Shown here in pieces: positions 24,466-37,293 of a stretch of 64,000 nt of DNA. A model generated the notes under the pieces. It ran no database searches. It was not told the DNA's origin and saw only the letters and a program-made list of their open reading frames with translations. A program made the position numbers and the translations under genes. Every line of letters starts with the position of its first letter. Positions within the stretch are counted from its first letter, which is position 1. Location of the stretch: NCBI GenBank assembly GCA_034440615.1, contig JAOTOM010005048.1, positions 284,001-348,000 on the forward strand, read 5' to 3'. Origin of the DNA: Ashinkailepas kermadecensis. Lineage: Eukaryota; Arthropoda; Thecostraca; Neolepadidae.

Positions 24466-25602
24466 CACTGGCGGATCTAGCCCACCGGTTTGGGGGGGGG
24501 GGGCAACTTTCGGTTTTCGGCGTCAGCCCCCCCCCCCCTCCCCCAGTGGCGTACTTAGGAATTGCATCAGAGGAGGGGTCGAAGGGATTTGGAGGGTGCC
24601 CATTCTCCCACTATTTTTGGTTAAAAGCATCGGATTTCTACCACTATTTGTCAAATGGACCCATTTTTTACAATAATAATTAATGACAACATAATTTCCT
24701 GTGTAGGGGCCCCAGCCTACCTCCACCGCTTCTAAGTTACGGGATTTTTGTTCTTATTTACCAAAACGTTCATGTTCGCGTTCAACGTCTTGTACCACGT
24801 CAACGTTCGTGCACGTGTACACACTGGCAGATCCGATTTTGTCAACTCTTGCTGTAAGCAGAATTCGAGCAGCATAGAACCCTCGATGCGTGTCAGAATG
24901 TACTATGCTACCATATTGGCTTGCAAACAATTATAACAAAATACCTTAAAAATTGGAGATTCTTTCATCCAGACGATATTTGTTAACCTCGGCAAAGGTT
25001 ACTGCATTTTCATTCAGTTTACTTCTGTTGGTTTCGGGGGCCAAAAGACACTATGCCCGCCTCCCCTTTTAAGCGCTTCGGGAGAGCCATGGCCGGAATG
25101 GCCCCTCACTGGATCCGCTAGTGAATGTAGCCTGTCTCTTCATCTTAGCAACCCCAACACCAACATACGAAACATGCTGCTCAACGGGGCTCAACTGGTC
25201 ACTCGCACAAAACATCCTGTTCAAATTCCGCTTTCGAAATCTGGCTCACTGGGTCCGCTTGCCCGTTACTGGCTAAACAAACTTTATGAACCTATCTGAC
25301 GAAGGAATAATGAAACTGCTGATTTCGTCATCTCTTGCTGTAAGCAGAACTTCAACAGCATAGAACCCTCGATGCGTCAGAATCTACTATGCTACCATAT
25401 TGGGCTTCCAAACAATCATAACAAAATACCTTTAAAATTGGAGATTATTTCACCCGGGAAGCTATTTTTTAACCTCAGCAAAGGTTACTGCATTTTAATT
25501 TAGTTTACTTTTATTGGTTTGGGGGGGGCAAAAGACACTATGGCCCCCCTTTGAAGCGCTTGGGGGGGGCATGGCCGGAATGCCCCCCTGGATCCGCCAG
25601 TG
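24466..25602. mobile_element. hAT-like non-autonomous element with 8-bp target duplication
   Basis: The terminal inverted repeat CACTGGCGGATC (24,466-24,477) pairs with GATCCGCCAGTG (25,591-25,602). The flanks are identical 8-mers CTCTGGTG (24,458-24,465 and 25,603-25,610). An 8-bp duplication with CA...TG termini is the signature of hAT elements. The interior holds G- and C-runs and two direct copies of a roughly 285-bp segment (24,833-25,121 and 25,322-25,602), the first ending in its own copy of the right terminus (GATCCGCTAGTG). No transposase frame. Confidence 0.85.
24833..25602. repeat. Internal direct duplication of the hAT-like right end
   Basis: Two copies of about 285 bp (24,833-25,121 and 25,322-25,602) share CTCTTGCTGTAAGCAGAA, AGCATAGAACCCTCGATGCG, CAAAGGTTACTGCATTTT and CAAAAGACACTATG. 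They are separated by 200 bp of unrelated DNA. The copies differ by substitutions and G-run lengths. Confidence 0.85.
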
Positions 25603-25610
25603 CTCTGGTG

Positions 25611-27984
25611 GACCTAACCGTTCCCTATGTCTTCAAGTTGCAATGATGTTCGATTTTAACATACGATGCCAGCGCACTGATGTTTTTGGGGGAATAAGTT
25701 CAGTGTTGCAATATTTATCCAAGCTGTCATTGTAGAAACTTCACCTTCGCCGCTCTGAGTGCGGCTGTAGCAACTTATGCAACAGCATCGCAGATAGCAT
25801 CCTATATATGTTTGCTGATCCATTGGCCCTCTCCCTCCTGAGAGTACTTTCCTAATTTGACACAGAATCCTATGAAAATCCCTACTTCCGGCATCCCCCC
25901 CCCCTCCCCCCATACACGGCAACCTTCTACTGAACTTCCCTTTTGTTCCTCCAGTTATTTCTAAAATGACGAGTCGATGGACATTATCATTCATTTTGCT
26001 TTTCATGCTGCAGGGGTATTATTTTCCAGGGGTGTAGACCTGAGGAAAGAACTTTGGTATGGCAGGCGGGAGCTCACCTAGGATCTTCCTCATGGGGGAC
26101 CGGAAGATTCCCCGCTCCACTCCGAAAAAAAATATTCCTCGGACTTAATCCAGTTCATTTTCTAACTATTCCAACTGATTTGTTCTCTATTTTTAAAGAT
26201 AAAAAGTTCCGTGATCAGGAAGTTTGTGTGTGGCATGACACAATAGCATTTTTCCATGATGGATCTCATGCTAGCCTTGTAGTCACCAAATCATGCTATC
26301 ATATGATCTTGCTACTTGCTACATTTCATGATTACGTCATCCAACGTCAATTTCCGATGTTAAGTATGTTTTTCGAAGTCGAAAAAGACTGTTTTCGTGT
26401 TGGCAACCGCAAATTAACGGTGGTGTTCTCCGCTGATTTAATTCGGCCCGCGTTTTACCTCATGACTCATATCGTCCAGGTCATTTTAGCTGCCGTATAT
26501 TCATAATTAATTGATTTTTGCATAGATGTAAAGACGCAATTCAGGCTGTCGACATACCTCATATTTCGCACCGAAAAAAAAACGGTTTCTTTGCTCAAAC
26601 GTGCCCTTCTTGCTTGAAACTGAATCTCTCAAATAGAGCGTGCTTGGTGCCAAGCGTGGGCATTAAAATATTCTTGACATGTTAATTTCCCACAATGTTC
26701 CATTTCTGGCTCCCACTGTGGGCCCCAGAGGTCAAAATACTTTTTTTTTTAATTGATCATACTTGCTGTGCTATCAGTGACGTCTGGGTCAGTAAAAAGT
26801 TTACCCTCAATAAAACCTCCTGAGCTATCGACTTCCGTTTCAAAGAACGGATATGGGGGTTGAAATAAGTCCCCCTTCCCATTGACCCGTGTTAAAAATT
26901 GTTCATCAGTGCCACAGTTTGATCACGGTTAATCTTCCTCCAGCGGCTTGGATCCATCTAAAAATATCTCTGTAATTTGTGTAAGCAATACGAAACCCCA
27001 CAAAAACAGAGGCTGGCTATTGTATGCGATTGAATAGCCATTGTACAACATACTACTTCGAGACGACAATTTTTGGAGCCCACTCCCCCACCCCGTCCTC
27101 TGAATATAATATTTAGTGATACAGGCCAGACTTGGATTACGTTCCTGCACCCATGCAGATACTAATGATATTGACCATGTATAGGAAAGAGCCAAACAAA
27201 TTGGGATGCAGAAGCACAGAGACAAACACTTTCTTACAGTAGAATAAATTGCGTGGAGGTGCCTCGGCCGAGGTAAAGTATGTTTTTCGCACCAGGCAAT
27301 GTCTTCGTGGTCATTCCCTTCCGGTGGTTGCAGCCACGGTTATTATAGATGCAGTTGGGCAAAGAGAATGTGCAGCCTCGCATCGCAATTCGACGGGAAA
27401 GTTCCGTAGACAGTAATGTATGAAGGGCTGTTTTTATAAGTGTATTGATAAATCAATGGTAGTTGTCAAAATAAAGGAAATATGCTCTTGCATTGGAAAC
27501 CTGCGCGTAATCTCCTTACATGTAACGCTACATTATAAAACCAAACCGATTGAGGTATAATATTTTAGGAAGTTTGTCTTTATGTTGTATTATGTTGTTC
27601 TATTCTGCATGACTATATTACGTGTTGTAATATATTTTGTATGTAAGCAGAGATGCATATGCATTAGTAATTTCAGAAGTCGTGTTTCATGCACAAGCTT
27701 AGGATCATCGCAACTTAATTCAGCCAATATCTTCACTACTTTCACTACTTTATTTGGCCGAGTTACACATGAACAGATATGTTGCATATGAATGAAATAT
27801 GATTGCATAATCTGAAACTACGTTGAATTTCCTAATTGAATCACACATTTGTCGGATTTCGACACCTGCTTTTTCACGCCTAAGACCATTTTTCAAGGCA
27901 AACCTGCATGCATTAAAGCGCATGAGTTTCGCATTAAAACGCGCCGTGAGGCCTCAACTTCTTGTTACCCCATCCCAGGCCTCG
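25611..27984. other. No gene recognised; family Y repeat fragment
   Basis: 26,685-26,805 matches the inverted fragment at 19,340-19,475. A 150-codon open frame at 26,054-26,506 shows no recognised domain. The rest is AT-leaning without clear structure. A C-run lies at about 25,895-25,915. Confidence 0.5.
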
Positions 27985-29260
27985 TGGCCTCGTGAGCCCT
28001 TAGCTCTGGGCTCATATCGGCTCTGGGCCCTCTAAGAAGATCCGAGATCCTCCCGCAGCTAAAGGTTCTCTCTGTTGGCCAGGGGCCCTCCGTCGGCCCA
28101 GAAACCATCTTTAGCGGCCCAATGCCTCCTTTAAAGCCCTCTTTCAGCATTGGGCACCTTCCATCAGATCAGGGATACTTTCTTCGGTGTGGGCATTGTC
28201 GGTCAGTCAGGGGCCTTTATATTTGCTCGGTGTCCTCTCCGATGGTCCAGGATCCTCTCCGGCGGCTAGGGTCCTTCGCTATCCGTCCAGAGACTCACTC
28301 CGTCGGCTCAGGGGTCCTCCCCGTTGACTCAGGGACCCTCTTTACTGGCCGGGGCCCTCTCCGCCGTTCCAGGGGCTCTTCCAACGACCCGGGTCCCCCC
28401 TCTTCGGCCTAGAAGATCTTCACGTTGGTCCAGCTCGGGGCCCTCAACTTCTGCCCTTGGGCACTCTCCTTTGACTAGGGGCCCTTTGTATCGGTCCGGG
28501 GCCCTCTCCGTCTGCCCAGGGCCCCTTTCGTCAGTCCAGGAGCCCTTCACTTCGGCTCAGGGATCCTTCAGTCGGCCTGGACCCCTCATTGGTCGCCAGG
28601 AGGGTCCCTGCAGCGCCCAATGTCTTATGTGCTCTCCTCAGTATTCCTTACAACTATCGCTAACCTTAGGAACACTCCTTAGCTCTCTGGTGGCTTTATT
28701 AACCCTCGGGGACTCTTCTCAGTTCTCGACAGTTTTTCTTTGTTTCAGAACATTCTAGCTCTGCGGCAATCCTCACAACAATAGCCAGGCTGCAGATACT
28801 TTTTTCCTGGCTCTCCGGGTGCGCTGCTGTTCACCACTCAGGGGCCTCTCCCAAACTTAGAGCATCCCAGTTCAGTACTCTCTGGCTCTGCCTCGTCATC
28901 CCACAGGGCTCTGTCCTGCTTTTAGGGGACCACCACAGTTCTCAATAGCTGTGCTAGGTCTCATCTCGGCAATTCCAACTCTGAGATGGACCCTCACTAT
29001 TCCTACTCAGCTCTTAGGGGTCCTGTTCAATCCTCGTGAATCCTTTCGAATCCCAAGAGCATCCCAGTCCTCTCTGGCCATCAAGCGCCTTTATTCCCCA
29101 GGGGCCCTCAGATCCATATTTATTCCTCAGCTGTTGAGGACTCGTTCCAGCCGAGAAGGTCCATTACACCTGGCATAGACATTCCAGCTCACAGAATGGC
29201 CCTCTCTTGTCTTCCCGGCACTTGTCAGCCCTCAGGATGGACGTTTCAGGTCTGAGAGGC
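27985..29260. repeat. Degenerate minisatellite field (GGGGCCCTCTCCGTCGGCC-like)
   Basis: For about 600 bp, words such as GGGGCCCTCTCCG, TCGGCCCAGG and TCCTCTCCGGCGG recur at a spacing of about 30-35 bp with heavy divergence. From about 28,620 to 29,260 a related, looser pattern (CTCAGTTCTC, CCTCGGGGACTC) continues. A short relative lies at 19,965-20,010. Open frames across it reflect composition. Confidence 0.6.
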
Positions 29261-31639
29261 CCTGCCCACACAATCTGTTCATGCATTTCCATTTGTCCTC
29301 GGTGGTGTTTCTACGGCTACGCCTTCAGGGGCTCTTGCGGACCCCTCAAGGCAGTAACCTGAAGAGCCCCCTCGGATCTGTCAGGGTAGGTTTCCCCGTT
29401 CACCACATCCCCCTGGCTACGCCACGGCATTCAGTCCATGCGTTTTTGCCTTTCTTTTGGTCCGGCGATAACCTTGAATCGGCTCTAGTGTGGAGGGAGA
29501 AATGGATTCTCTTGTGATGCTTTTTCTTTTAAAACTTAATTTTCTGGGGTAGTCGAACATATCGCTATCCTCCAATTCTTTTTGGTGAGGGAGGAGGTGA
29601 AAGCTGTCCCTTATTTTCCCACCCCCTCCCGACTTCCACCGCTCTTGTCCAGGTCGGTCATGCTTCTCGCCACCTCCTACAAATATCGCAGCGCATACGG
29701 CATGCATGTTTCAGACATTCCAACCTCATACTCAGATGCAAGGGAACTGTGGTGTTTCCACCCTTCCCGTACATACTTGCGTCGACAGCAGGGCAGTTGT
29801 TTCATATAATTTTGAGAGGGAAAATGCTCACTCAATGCTGGCTCTCACAAATAATTTCAATTTTAAGATGGGATCCCATGGAGTGTGCCCCTCCCCCCAT
29901 CCATTTCAGACCGCCCATTTGTTTCATGTATTGCGCCCTCCGTGTTCAGTTCAGTTTTCAGAACTCAACGCCCGGGGTCGACAGTGTGGGGGAGGGTGAG
30001 GCATTCGGTTACAGGGGCGTATTGCCACAGTAACGGTTGATGCCGAATTAGCCACGAGATGTCTCGCCGATCGAGCATGTTTACAAGTACCGTAGCACCG
30101 ACCTTCAGTGAGGGTGAGGACATTGATAAGCACGCATATTGAAAGTTCTGGGACAAGTATCGGAATTGTGTGGTAACAATGGAATTAAAGCCATTTTAGA
30201 TTGCTACACTTTTTCAGCAGTCTAATTGCAAATGCCTGAGAATAGTTGCTTTTCACAAAAAGCAATATGGTCCTCAATTTGCCATGCCTTCATGGCTAAC
30301 GTTGCGGCACAAATGCCACCAAAGGCTGCTTTGTTTGGTGCGCAACTGTCTCTCTGGGAGGGGAGGGGGGGCGTGCTGATACGGCTTTCCTCAGCTTTCC
30401 CCAACGTGTATCCATAGAGGCGCTCGGTTCTTTTACTTGCTCAAGTATGTTTAGCATTTTTTCAAAGACAAAGAATAGGGGTTGACAGAGGTATATCTGA
30501 TAGGATAGGGATAGGGCGTCCAGGAGGGGAAGGGGAGGGTAAGAGATGACCTAGATAGATAGGTACTATCTCTGGGGCGGATTTATTAAGTTTAATCGGG
30601 AAGGGTGTTTTCATGAGGACTCGAAAATGTTCCTGCGAGCACTACTCTTGACCGGCGGGGCTCAGTTAAAACTACCAGGTGGCCTTTATTGGTCTGTCGG
30701 GCCTACTTGTCGCTTCTTTCCTGTGGTGTGGGGCGTGCAGTCTGGCTCTTCCGGTGGGGGCGGGGAGGGGTGTCAACCCAGCTGAAGGGGAAAAGGATGC
30801 CAACCCAACAAAATGGATGCGCTTGATCTGATCGAGAGGGGCACCCACCCTCATTGTCCTCTTCCTTCTGAATTCGATGCTGATCTACCGAATTGATGCA
30901 ACTCTTTCGACTGGTATGTACCAAGAAGTGGAGAAGATGGAGTGGATCTTCCCATCACTTCACCCCGCTTAGATCGGGTGACATTGTCAGTTGGTAGGGA
31001 AGCATTTTGATATTGGTGGGAGAGTGGGAATGGACGCGACCCCATCACACCGGTCAATGTGAGCACATCCCAGTTACCTACATTTTTGTGGGGACCCAAT
31101 AAGCATTATCCCTGACTCAGCACTTTTGAAGAGAGACTGTGAATATCATCTCCACGAGAAACGAAAATTTGTCATTCCTGGTGCGCAATCGATGCTGTGG
31201 GTGGGTCCCAGTGACAAAACCAGACGTCACAGCGTAGTTACCCATTACAGCTTAAATTCAACAAGTATCCAAAATTTCTTTAAACTTCTACAACAAACTC
31301 TCATATCCATGAGTTGCTCTCATCTACAAATTTAGGCCTGTTCTCTGCTACTCGAGAAATTCGAGATGTTTTTCACTGAACGTAAGTCGCTGATTTAAAA
31401 TATAAGGCTCGGAATGCAGCCACCACGTCGCCTTTTCAGATAGTTAAAGCACGTTTTCAGGGAGCTAAGCGCACGTTTGGGGCAGCCATTTTTAGGGCTG
31501 GCGGATGCAAATGGTTGGGGTTCAGACGTGCACAACTTTGCTTGGTCCCATCCGCTATGTCTTGCTAACTGAACAAATACCGTTCGAATCGCTGTTACTT
31601 CATCGTATTCAGGGGCGGCGCCGGGTATGTAAGACAATC
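29261..31639. other. No gene recognised
   Basis: About 29,870-29,945 resembles the 5' part of repeat family Z (a GGGATCCCATGG stretch, then CCGCCCAT and TGTATTGCGCCCTCC; compare 6,350-6,425). Other parts show no structure and no open frame with a recognisable motif. Confidence 0.45.
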
Positions 31640-32395
31640 AGGCGCGCACCCAGGATTTGTCCATGGGGGGGCCCGGACCGAAAAGGGCACTTGGCCGGCT
31701 CCAAAAGGGCACTTGACCGGCTCCAAAAGGGCACTTTGCGGCCCGGGGCACACTGGAAGTTTTGCTGACCGGGGGGGGGCGTGAATTTTCCATGGGACAC
31801 GTTATATGTTATAGCACCGAACCCTTGTATTTACAATAATATGTCCAAAAAATGCAGCCTGCATGCATTATGTCGTGAGATGAAGGTTGCCCGCTTACCT
31901 TTGATGTAAAAGTACGCAGGATGTGGATTTCTGGAAAGGATGATAACAGCTGACACGAAGGCGATGGTCCTGAAGGCAGGTGACATGTACACAAACATGT
32001 AACACAATACAAATAGCGACGAAAGCTTCAGGGCACAGGGCAGGGCATAGGGTAGGGCATAGGGCAGGGCACAGGGCAGGGCAGAGTTCACGGTACAGCA
32101 CAAGGCACAGGGCAGGGTACAGGGCACTTTTAGATCAAAAGGGCACCTAATTGGGACAGGCATAGGACAGGAAAGGGCACAGGGGAATGTCATTTTTAGG
32201 CCAAAAGGGCAGTTTTGGGCCCAAAGGGCACCTTTGGCACAGGCGGGGCGCATAAGGCAGGTGATTTTTGGGCTAAATTTGGGACATTCCGGCCAAGAGG
32301 GCACTTTTCGGTCAAAAGGGCACTTTTGGCCAAAAGGGCACTTTGGTCTCATGGGGGGGGGCCCGGGCCCCCTGGGCCCCCCTCCGGTGCGCCTA
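31640..32395. repeat. Repeat element with AAAAGGGCAC arrays
   Basis: Near the left edge CGCGCACCCAGGATTTGTCC is followed by a G-run; at the right edge GGGCCCCCCTCCGGTGCGCC faces it. The edges look roughly inverted. Near both edges the word AAAAGGGCAC recurs every 18-25 bp (31,681-31,735 and 32,285-32,345), and a GGGCAGGGCA/CATAGGGT minisatellite lies at 32,035-32,125. This resembles a non-autonomous DNA element with expanded internal repeats. No matching target duplication was established. Confidence 0.55.
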
Positions 32396-32539
32396 TGAAG
32401 ACAATGTAAACAACATAAAATGAGTAGTTCCGCTTGAATAATTCACAGGCTCCAATGAGCTTTACCTCTGAATCAATGGGCCTATCTTTCGGGAGTAAAT
32501 TAGCTTACGTACAATACCCAATCTGGCACCTCGAATTAA

Positions 32540-33530
32540 ATTAACGTAGTGTGTAGAAGAACCTCCGTCACCCCCTCGAGGCAACCTCTGGCGAAGCCCG
32601 TAAACCGGCATATCATCCTTAGTGCCACACAATCTTGAAAGCGGACCTGAATCGGCAATGCCACCACCACATCAAGACAAGTATCCGGTGATGCCTTATA
32701 AGTTGCTCACTCTTTAACCTGTGAAACAAAACTTCCGAAATTACCTTGGGTCATCGGGAAGGTCCCTTGATTCACCATCGCTACCTCTCATCCCCTACCT
32801 TAGCACAATTTCCTGCCGATACCCCTGAATCAGCACCTTCACGACCCTTAAAAATCCATCGTGGCATCCCCAAATCAATACCTCAACCACCCATAGAAAC
32901 TCCCTGATGATACTTATTTAAATCAGTACCTCATCCTTCCAGACACAAAATGCTTGACACGGCCTTGAGTCGGCACCTCCATCAGACTGTCCAGACAGAC
33001 CCCTGGTAACGTCCATGAATTGGTCCTTAAGTGGCATCTCCATCCACTCCCCGCCCCAATAAATTCCCGGCGTCGTCACTGAGTCGGCACATCCACCCTT
33101 TGGTCCGATGCACACGGCTGGCTCTAGTTGCACTCAGCTGGCTTGCAGTTAGCTGGCATTGCTGACATCGGAAAGCCTACACTGGTTTGAACATGAAGTC
33201 TTCGTTCATAACTATAATAATTATGTTGGGTATCCCATCAACGAATACAAAATATTTCCCTTCTCACCCCAATGATGTCATGTGACCCGAAAGTTGAGTC
33301 TGAAAAATTCGGTCTACATGCCATCATTCCGGCCTACCCACGACCTGAACATATATTCCCTCGAGCAACACAGCGAAAGCTACCAGTAACCTGATAGCTT
33401 CATTTTTGCACAATTGAACTCGACATCCCCTCCCCCCATCTACACACACACACACACACACATCCTTTTCAAAGAGCGTCATACCTGTCATACCTGTCGG
33501 AGGCCGTGCGCTCCATCAGCGCAGTCCATG
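32540..33530. repeat. Dispersed repeat family X with degenerate internal repeats
   Basis: The right part (about 33,340-33,515) is the inverted counterpart of 43,615-43,800: CCTCGAGCAACACAGCGAAAG, CCAGTAACCTGATAG and TCATACCTGTCGGAGGCC appear there as complements, with a (CA)n where the other has (GT)n. A part at 33,095-33,149 (GATGCACACGGCTGGC) matches 39,370-39,390. About 32,560-33,060 is a degenerate array in which GAATCAGCACCT-like words recur. No coding sequence. Confidence 0.6.
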
Positions 33531-34662
33531 AACGAACTGGTTATTTTTATCGTATTTTTCTGCACATTGAATTAGGCACACTTTTGGTTTGCTTTGCACC
33601 AGTTGAGGCAGGTCTTAGTTGCCTTTTGGTAGCATTATGCTTCCTTGCTTCTTAAACTATATTTTGGTTTAAATACAATACTTGTAAACTAAGAAACGTC
33701 CATGTGGTTTTGTTGATGTCTTAAGTGCAATATCTCCATAAGAAAGAGTCATTGTTGCCTTTGCATATTTTCCGTCGTTTTAGTTGCGTTCATTTTAAAT
33801 TATAGGATGCAACAAGTTGCACTCCACGCACGCGACCTCCGTTCGCTCTGTGCATTAGATGTGGAACACAAGTGGCAATCTAGGTGGTTTTCTAGTCACC
33901 GAGTTAAACAAGCTGCAACAAGCTTTTTCTGGAGTTTGGATTCCCTTTGAGGGGAAAATAATGCGCCAGACTGAATGAGGATAAGTTTGTTCCAGGTATT
34001 TATGTACTTAGGATATATTTGAACTAATTTTCACTGCGAATTTCACAATTTCATACTGAATTTCACACTGCTTCCACGCATGGGCAAGCAATATTTACCT
34101 CGCCGACCCTTGAAAGCAGCCACTGATTTCCTGCTTTTATTTTCTTTTCAACGCAAGAACTGGTGCGCTCTGAGATAAAATACCCTGGCTCTTTTTCACG
34201 AATTGCGGCGTTTTATGGGAAGCGAAAGGAATAAATATATCAAATACCTTTTAAACGTTTCGCTCACTCGACTCGTTACGGAAAAGGGGAGCACATAAGG
34301 TTAAAAAATCAAAGCCCAAAATTTTGTAACCCTGAACCCTCAACGGTCCCATAAAACCAGGCTACTGTTGTCTAAAAGCAGGTTTCTGCCACCGCACCTT
34401 CAAATGTTGACGTGATCATGGTGATGCGAACGATCCAGAGAAGGGCAGTGACACGGAGGCTTCTCTTGTTTGCCGGATGAGATTCACTTCTTCGTCCGAA
34501 GAATGTATCCGGTGTCAGGGATGTAGCAAGGAGGCTAGTGATATATCCACAGGCTTTGGGTATGGCCAGCCGAACTATTTGTGCGATATTTGCCGCGGTA
34601 AGGACCACCAGACAGAGAGCCGTAAGGACGGTCAGACAGGGGAGAACGGTGTGCAGCAATCG
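33531..34662. other. No gene recognised
   Basis: AT-leaning, non-repetitive DNA with no open frame of note. It is one of the quieter stretches of the window. Confidence 0.5.
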
Positions 34663-34664
34663 AG

Positions 34665-34862
34665 CGATTGGCACTCTTGTAGGTCCGCTATCTTACCATG
34701 TTCAGCTTGGCACTCTTGTAGGTCCGTTATCTTACCATGTTCAGATTGGCACTCTTGTAGGTCCGTTATCTTACCATGTTCAGATTGGCACTCTTGTAGG
34801 TCCGTTATCTTACCATGTTCAGATTGGCACTCTTGTAGGTCCGTTATCTTACCATGTTCAGA
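34665..34862. repeat. 39-bp tandem repeat, five copies
   Basis: TTGGCACTCTTGTAGGTCCG followed by TTATCTTACCATGTTCAGA repeats every 39 bp (unit marks at 34,681, 34,720, 34,759, 34,798 and 34,837). Copies are almost identical, so expansion is recent. Since 39 is divisible by three, in-frame 13-residue repeats appear in open frames on both strands (for example 34,477-34,920 and, reversed, 34,632-35,072). Neither has independent support as a gene. Confidence 0.95.
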
Positions 34863-36028
34863 TATAAACGAATGTTTCTTTAAAGACTTGCTCTGTTTTA
34901 TTGTTTGTCTCATCATTTGAATGTGGTGTAACAATTTTCCCCGTTTGTGGGGCGTACTGGTAAAATGGACTTCGCTCGATATTTTACCCTCTTGCTCCTC
35001 CATAGTCAAAGATACATAAGACAAATTAATATGCCTTGATAGCCAATACAGTTTTCTTTGTAGTGTTACCATTTAAAATTAGCTGCGAATAACCGAAGCA
35101 GAGGTATCGTCAGCGGCGCCAAAATCGTATCACCTCGCTCCACTCTCCCCTACCCATGTGATCACCTGCTACTTTTGTTCGTCCCGCTACACCCACAGTA
35201 TGTTCCATCTCTCCCTTTCTATTTCCACTTTCCCAGTTGTAAAGGGTTTTGGGAAACCAAATACAAATACTTATAACCGTTCTCAAAACGAAATGACTAC
35301 CCGGTGTTAGTGGCGCAGCCAGCCACTTGCAAGGGAGGTGGCACATATTTTCAAAGGGACCCTACTTAGATGAACCCCTCCAAAGCTGAAAACTGCAGAT
35401 CTCAGGATTGCCATTGTCTCGTGCTGAAGCCACGAGACAATGGCGGACTTCCGGACTTGCGATGGCTAACACAACAGGAACGCGGGTTGAGAGATATCAG
35501 AAAGGGGAGGAAGATAACCCCAGCTTAGGAGGGGCCCGCAACATGTGGACCGCCAACCCTGTAAGGAGACGCCATCCACAGACCTATGAGCTAGTCAGCG
35601 ACTCTCTCGGCTACAGAAGGGGCTCCCTTTCAGAGGTAGGGCCCCTCTTGGTCGCTCTCTTCCGAAGTTAGGGCCCAGTAACTCCAGAGGAGGCCCCGCT
35701 GCCGCATGGGGTCCCAACCTCGGAAAGGACCCCGACCACAGACTTTGGGAACTGGGTGCTTCTGGAGGTATCCCGATGACGGTGGAGCCACCATCGGACC
35801 GCTAACTCCCATCCATTGCTGACACCTCTCCCATTGTTAACTCATTGCTTTGCTAACTCCCCTCCCGCTGTAATATTGCCCTACATTCCTCCCGTGGTTG
35901 CACTACCATACATTTTCATGAAGCACTATTGCTTGCACGTGCGGTATAATTTGGCGAGATAGGGCGGGAATAAGTATGCTCTCATGAATAACTGTAGGGG
36001 CACCTCCGCAACCCTTAGTTTTGTTGCA
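34863..36028. other. No gene recognised; one perfect hairpin
   Basis: 35,410-35,444 is a perfect hairpin with 14-bp arms (GCCATTGTCTCGTG and its complement) and a 7-base loop. About 35,540-35,800 shows loosely repeated AGGGGCCC/GGGCCC words like the field at 28 kb. Confidence 0.55.
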
Positions 36029-36252
<224 letters not shown>

Positions 36253-36309
36253 ATATTTTGGCAGGATATCTTCTTTTATACATTGGCTGTTGAAGAGAAG
36301 AGCGCATTT

Positions 36310-36834
36310 GTCGCATTTATCGCATACTATCGAAATTATATGAACTCTGCTTATAAGGTGGATGAGAGAGTCATACAGGACATTATAACAAACAACATCA
36401 CATGCACCAACAACACAGATCAGCTAAAACTCGTCATCTACTATCAAAACATGAAAAGTTGTAATCTTGTGATGAAAAACAATCTTCAGGCCAACAAAGA
36501 AAAACTAAAACGTACCAATGTAGTTTACAAATTCTCATGCCCATACGAAGACTGTAGGCTTCGTGCAGTAAGTTACATTGGTGCCACCACAACCTCCCTT
36601 TCCAGAAGACTGACAATGCACCTCAGAGATGGAGCACCAAAAGAACACATGACAAATTGCCACCAAACACCGTTAACACGAGAACACCTTACCAACAACA
36701 CCACCATCATCACGTCTTGCCCGGACCGAACCCGTCTCATGATGCTCGAGTCATTGTACATGCGTGAACACACACCAGAAATAAACAAACAAGTCAGCAC
36801 ACACGTCACGTTGTCACTCTGGAATAATGCATGA
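36310..36834 (+). CDS. Penelope-like element C-terminal GIY-YIG endonuclease region, partial
   Basis: In Penelope-like elements the GIY-YIG endonuclease lies C-terminal to the reverse transcriptase and nicks the target DNA. In the open frame that begins in the TA tract at 36,037, the domain has VVYKFSCP (Tyr164), a CX4C pair (Cys168, Cys173), SYIG (Tyr180-Gly182), Arg190/191, MLESLY (Glu238) and PEIN (Asn250). All expected catalytic positions are present and there is no internal stop. The 30-odd residues before [10 protein letters not shown] lie in the inverted repeat or are unique. The frame's apparent start inside (TA)n is not credible. The RT part is absent, so this is a remnant or a 5'-truncated copy. 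It could be transcribed only from a foreign promoter. Confidence 0.85.
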   Translation, partial: VAFIAYYRNYMNSAYKVDERVIQDIITNNITCTNNTDQLKLVIYYQNMKSCNLVMKNNLQANKEKLKRTNVVYKFSCPYEDCRLRAVSYIGATTTSLSRRLTMHLRDGAPKEHMTNCHQTPLTREHLTNNTTIITSCPDRTRLMMLESLYMREHTPEINKQVSTHVTLSLWNNA

Positions 36835-37052
36835 CCAAAAATTGCGGAGGGGGGGGGCAAACACAATTTGATGTAAATGCGATCCAGTGCTTCACGGTTG
36901 TTGTAATAGCTCAGATGAGAATACACTTGTTTATGTGGATGGCCCTTCAGGAATTGACAAAATGTGAGATGATGTTGCGAGAATAGCTAGTGTGAAACCT
37001 GTGCTCAATTCATGTTTTTTCAAGTATACTTGCATTGTGCAGAGCGGTGATT

Positions 37053-37083
37053 TTGAAAATGGATCAATGTTTGAATCCGAAAC
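37053..37083 (+). ncRNA. Degenerate hammerhead-core-like motif
   Basis: TTGAAAA, then GGAT and ATCC separated by a 10-base loop, then GAAAC. It matches the hammerhead layout with two changes in the CUGANGA box (C to T and G to A). It lies about 220 bp downstream of the GIY-YIG stop, the region where Penelope-like elements carry such ribozymes. Probably inactive. Confidence 0.4.
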
Positions 37084-37237
37084 GTCAATAAACGAATATA
37101 ACTGTACACGTCACTTGGGGAAATAATTTACCAGCTATCTATCGAAACGAAGAAAACAATACGGTCAATCGAAAACCTAGACAGAAAACATGCTAAAGCT
37201 AAATGCGCTCTTCTCTTCAACAGCCAATGTATAAAGT

Positions 37238-37240
37238 AAT

Positions 37241-37264
<24 letters not shown>
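37238..37264. repeat. (TA)n microsatellite, short
   Basis: About 13 TA dinucleotides at the right border of the Penelope-like fragment, followed by a TG-rich run to 37,293. Confidence 0.9.
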
Positions 37265-37271
<7 letters not shown>

Positions 37272-37293
37272 CATGAGTGTGGGTGTGTGTGTA

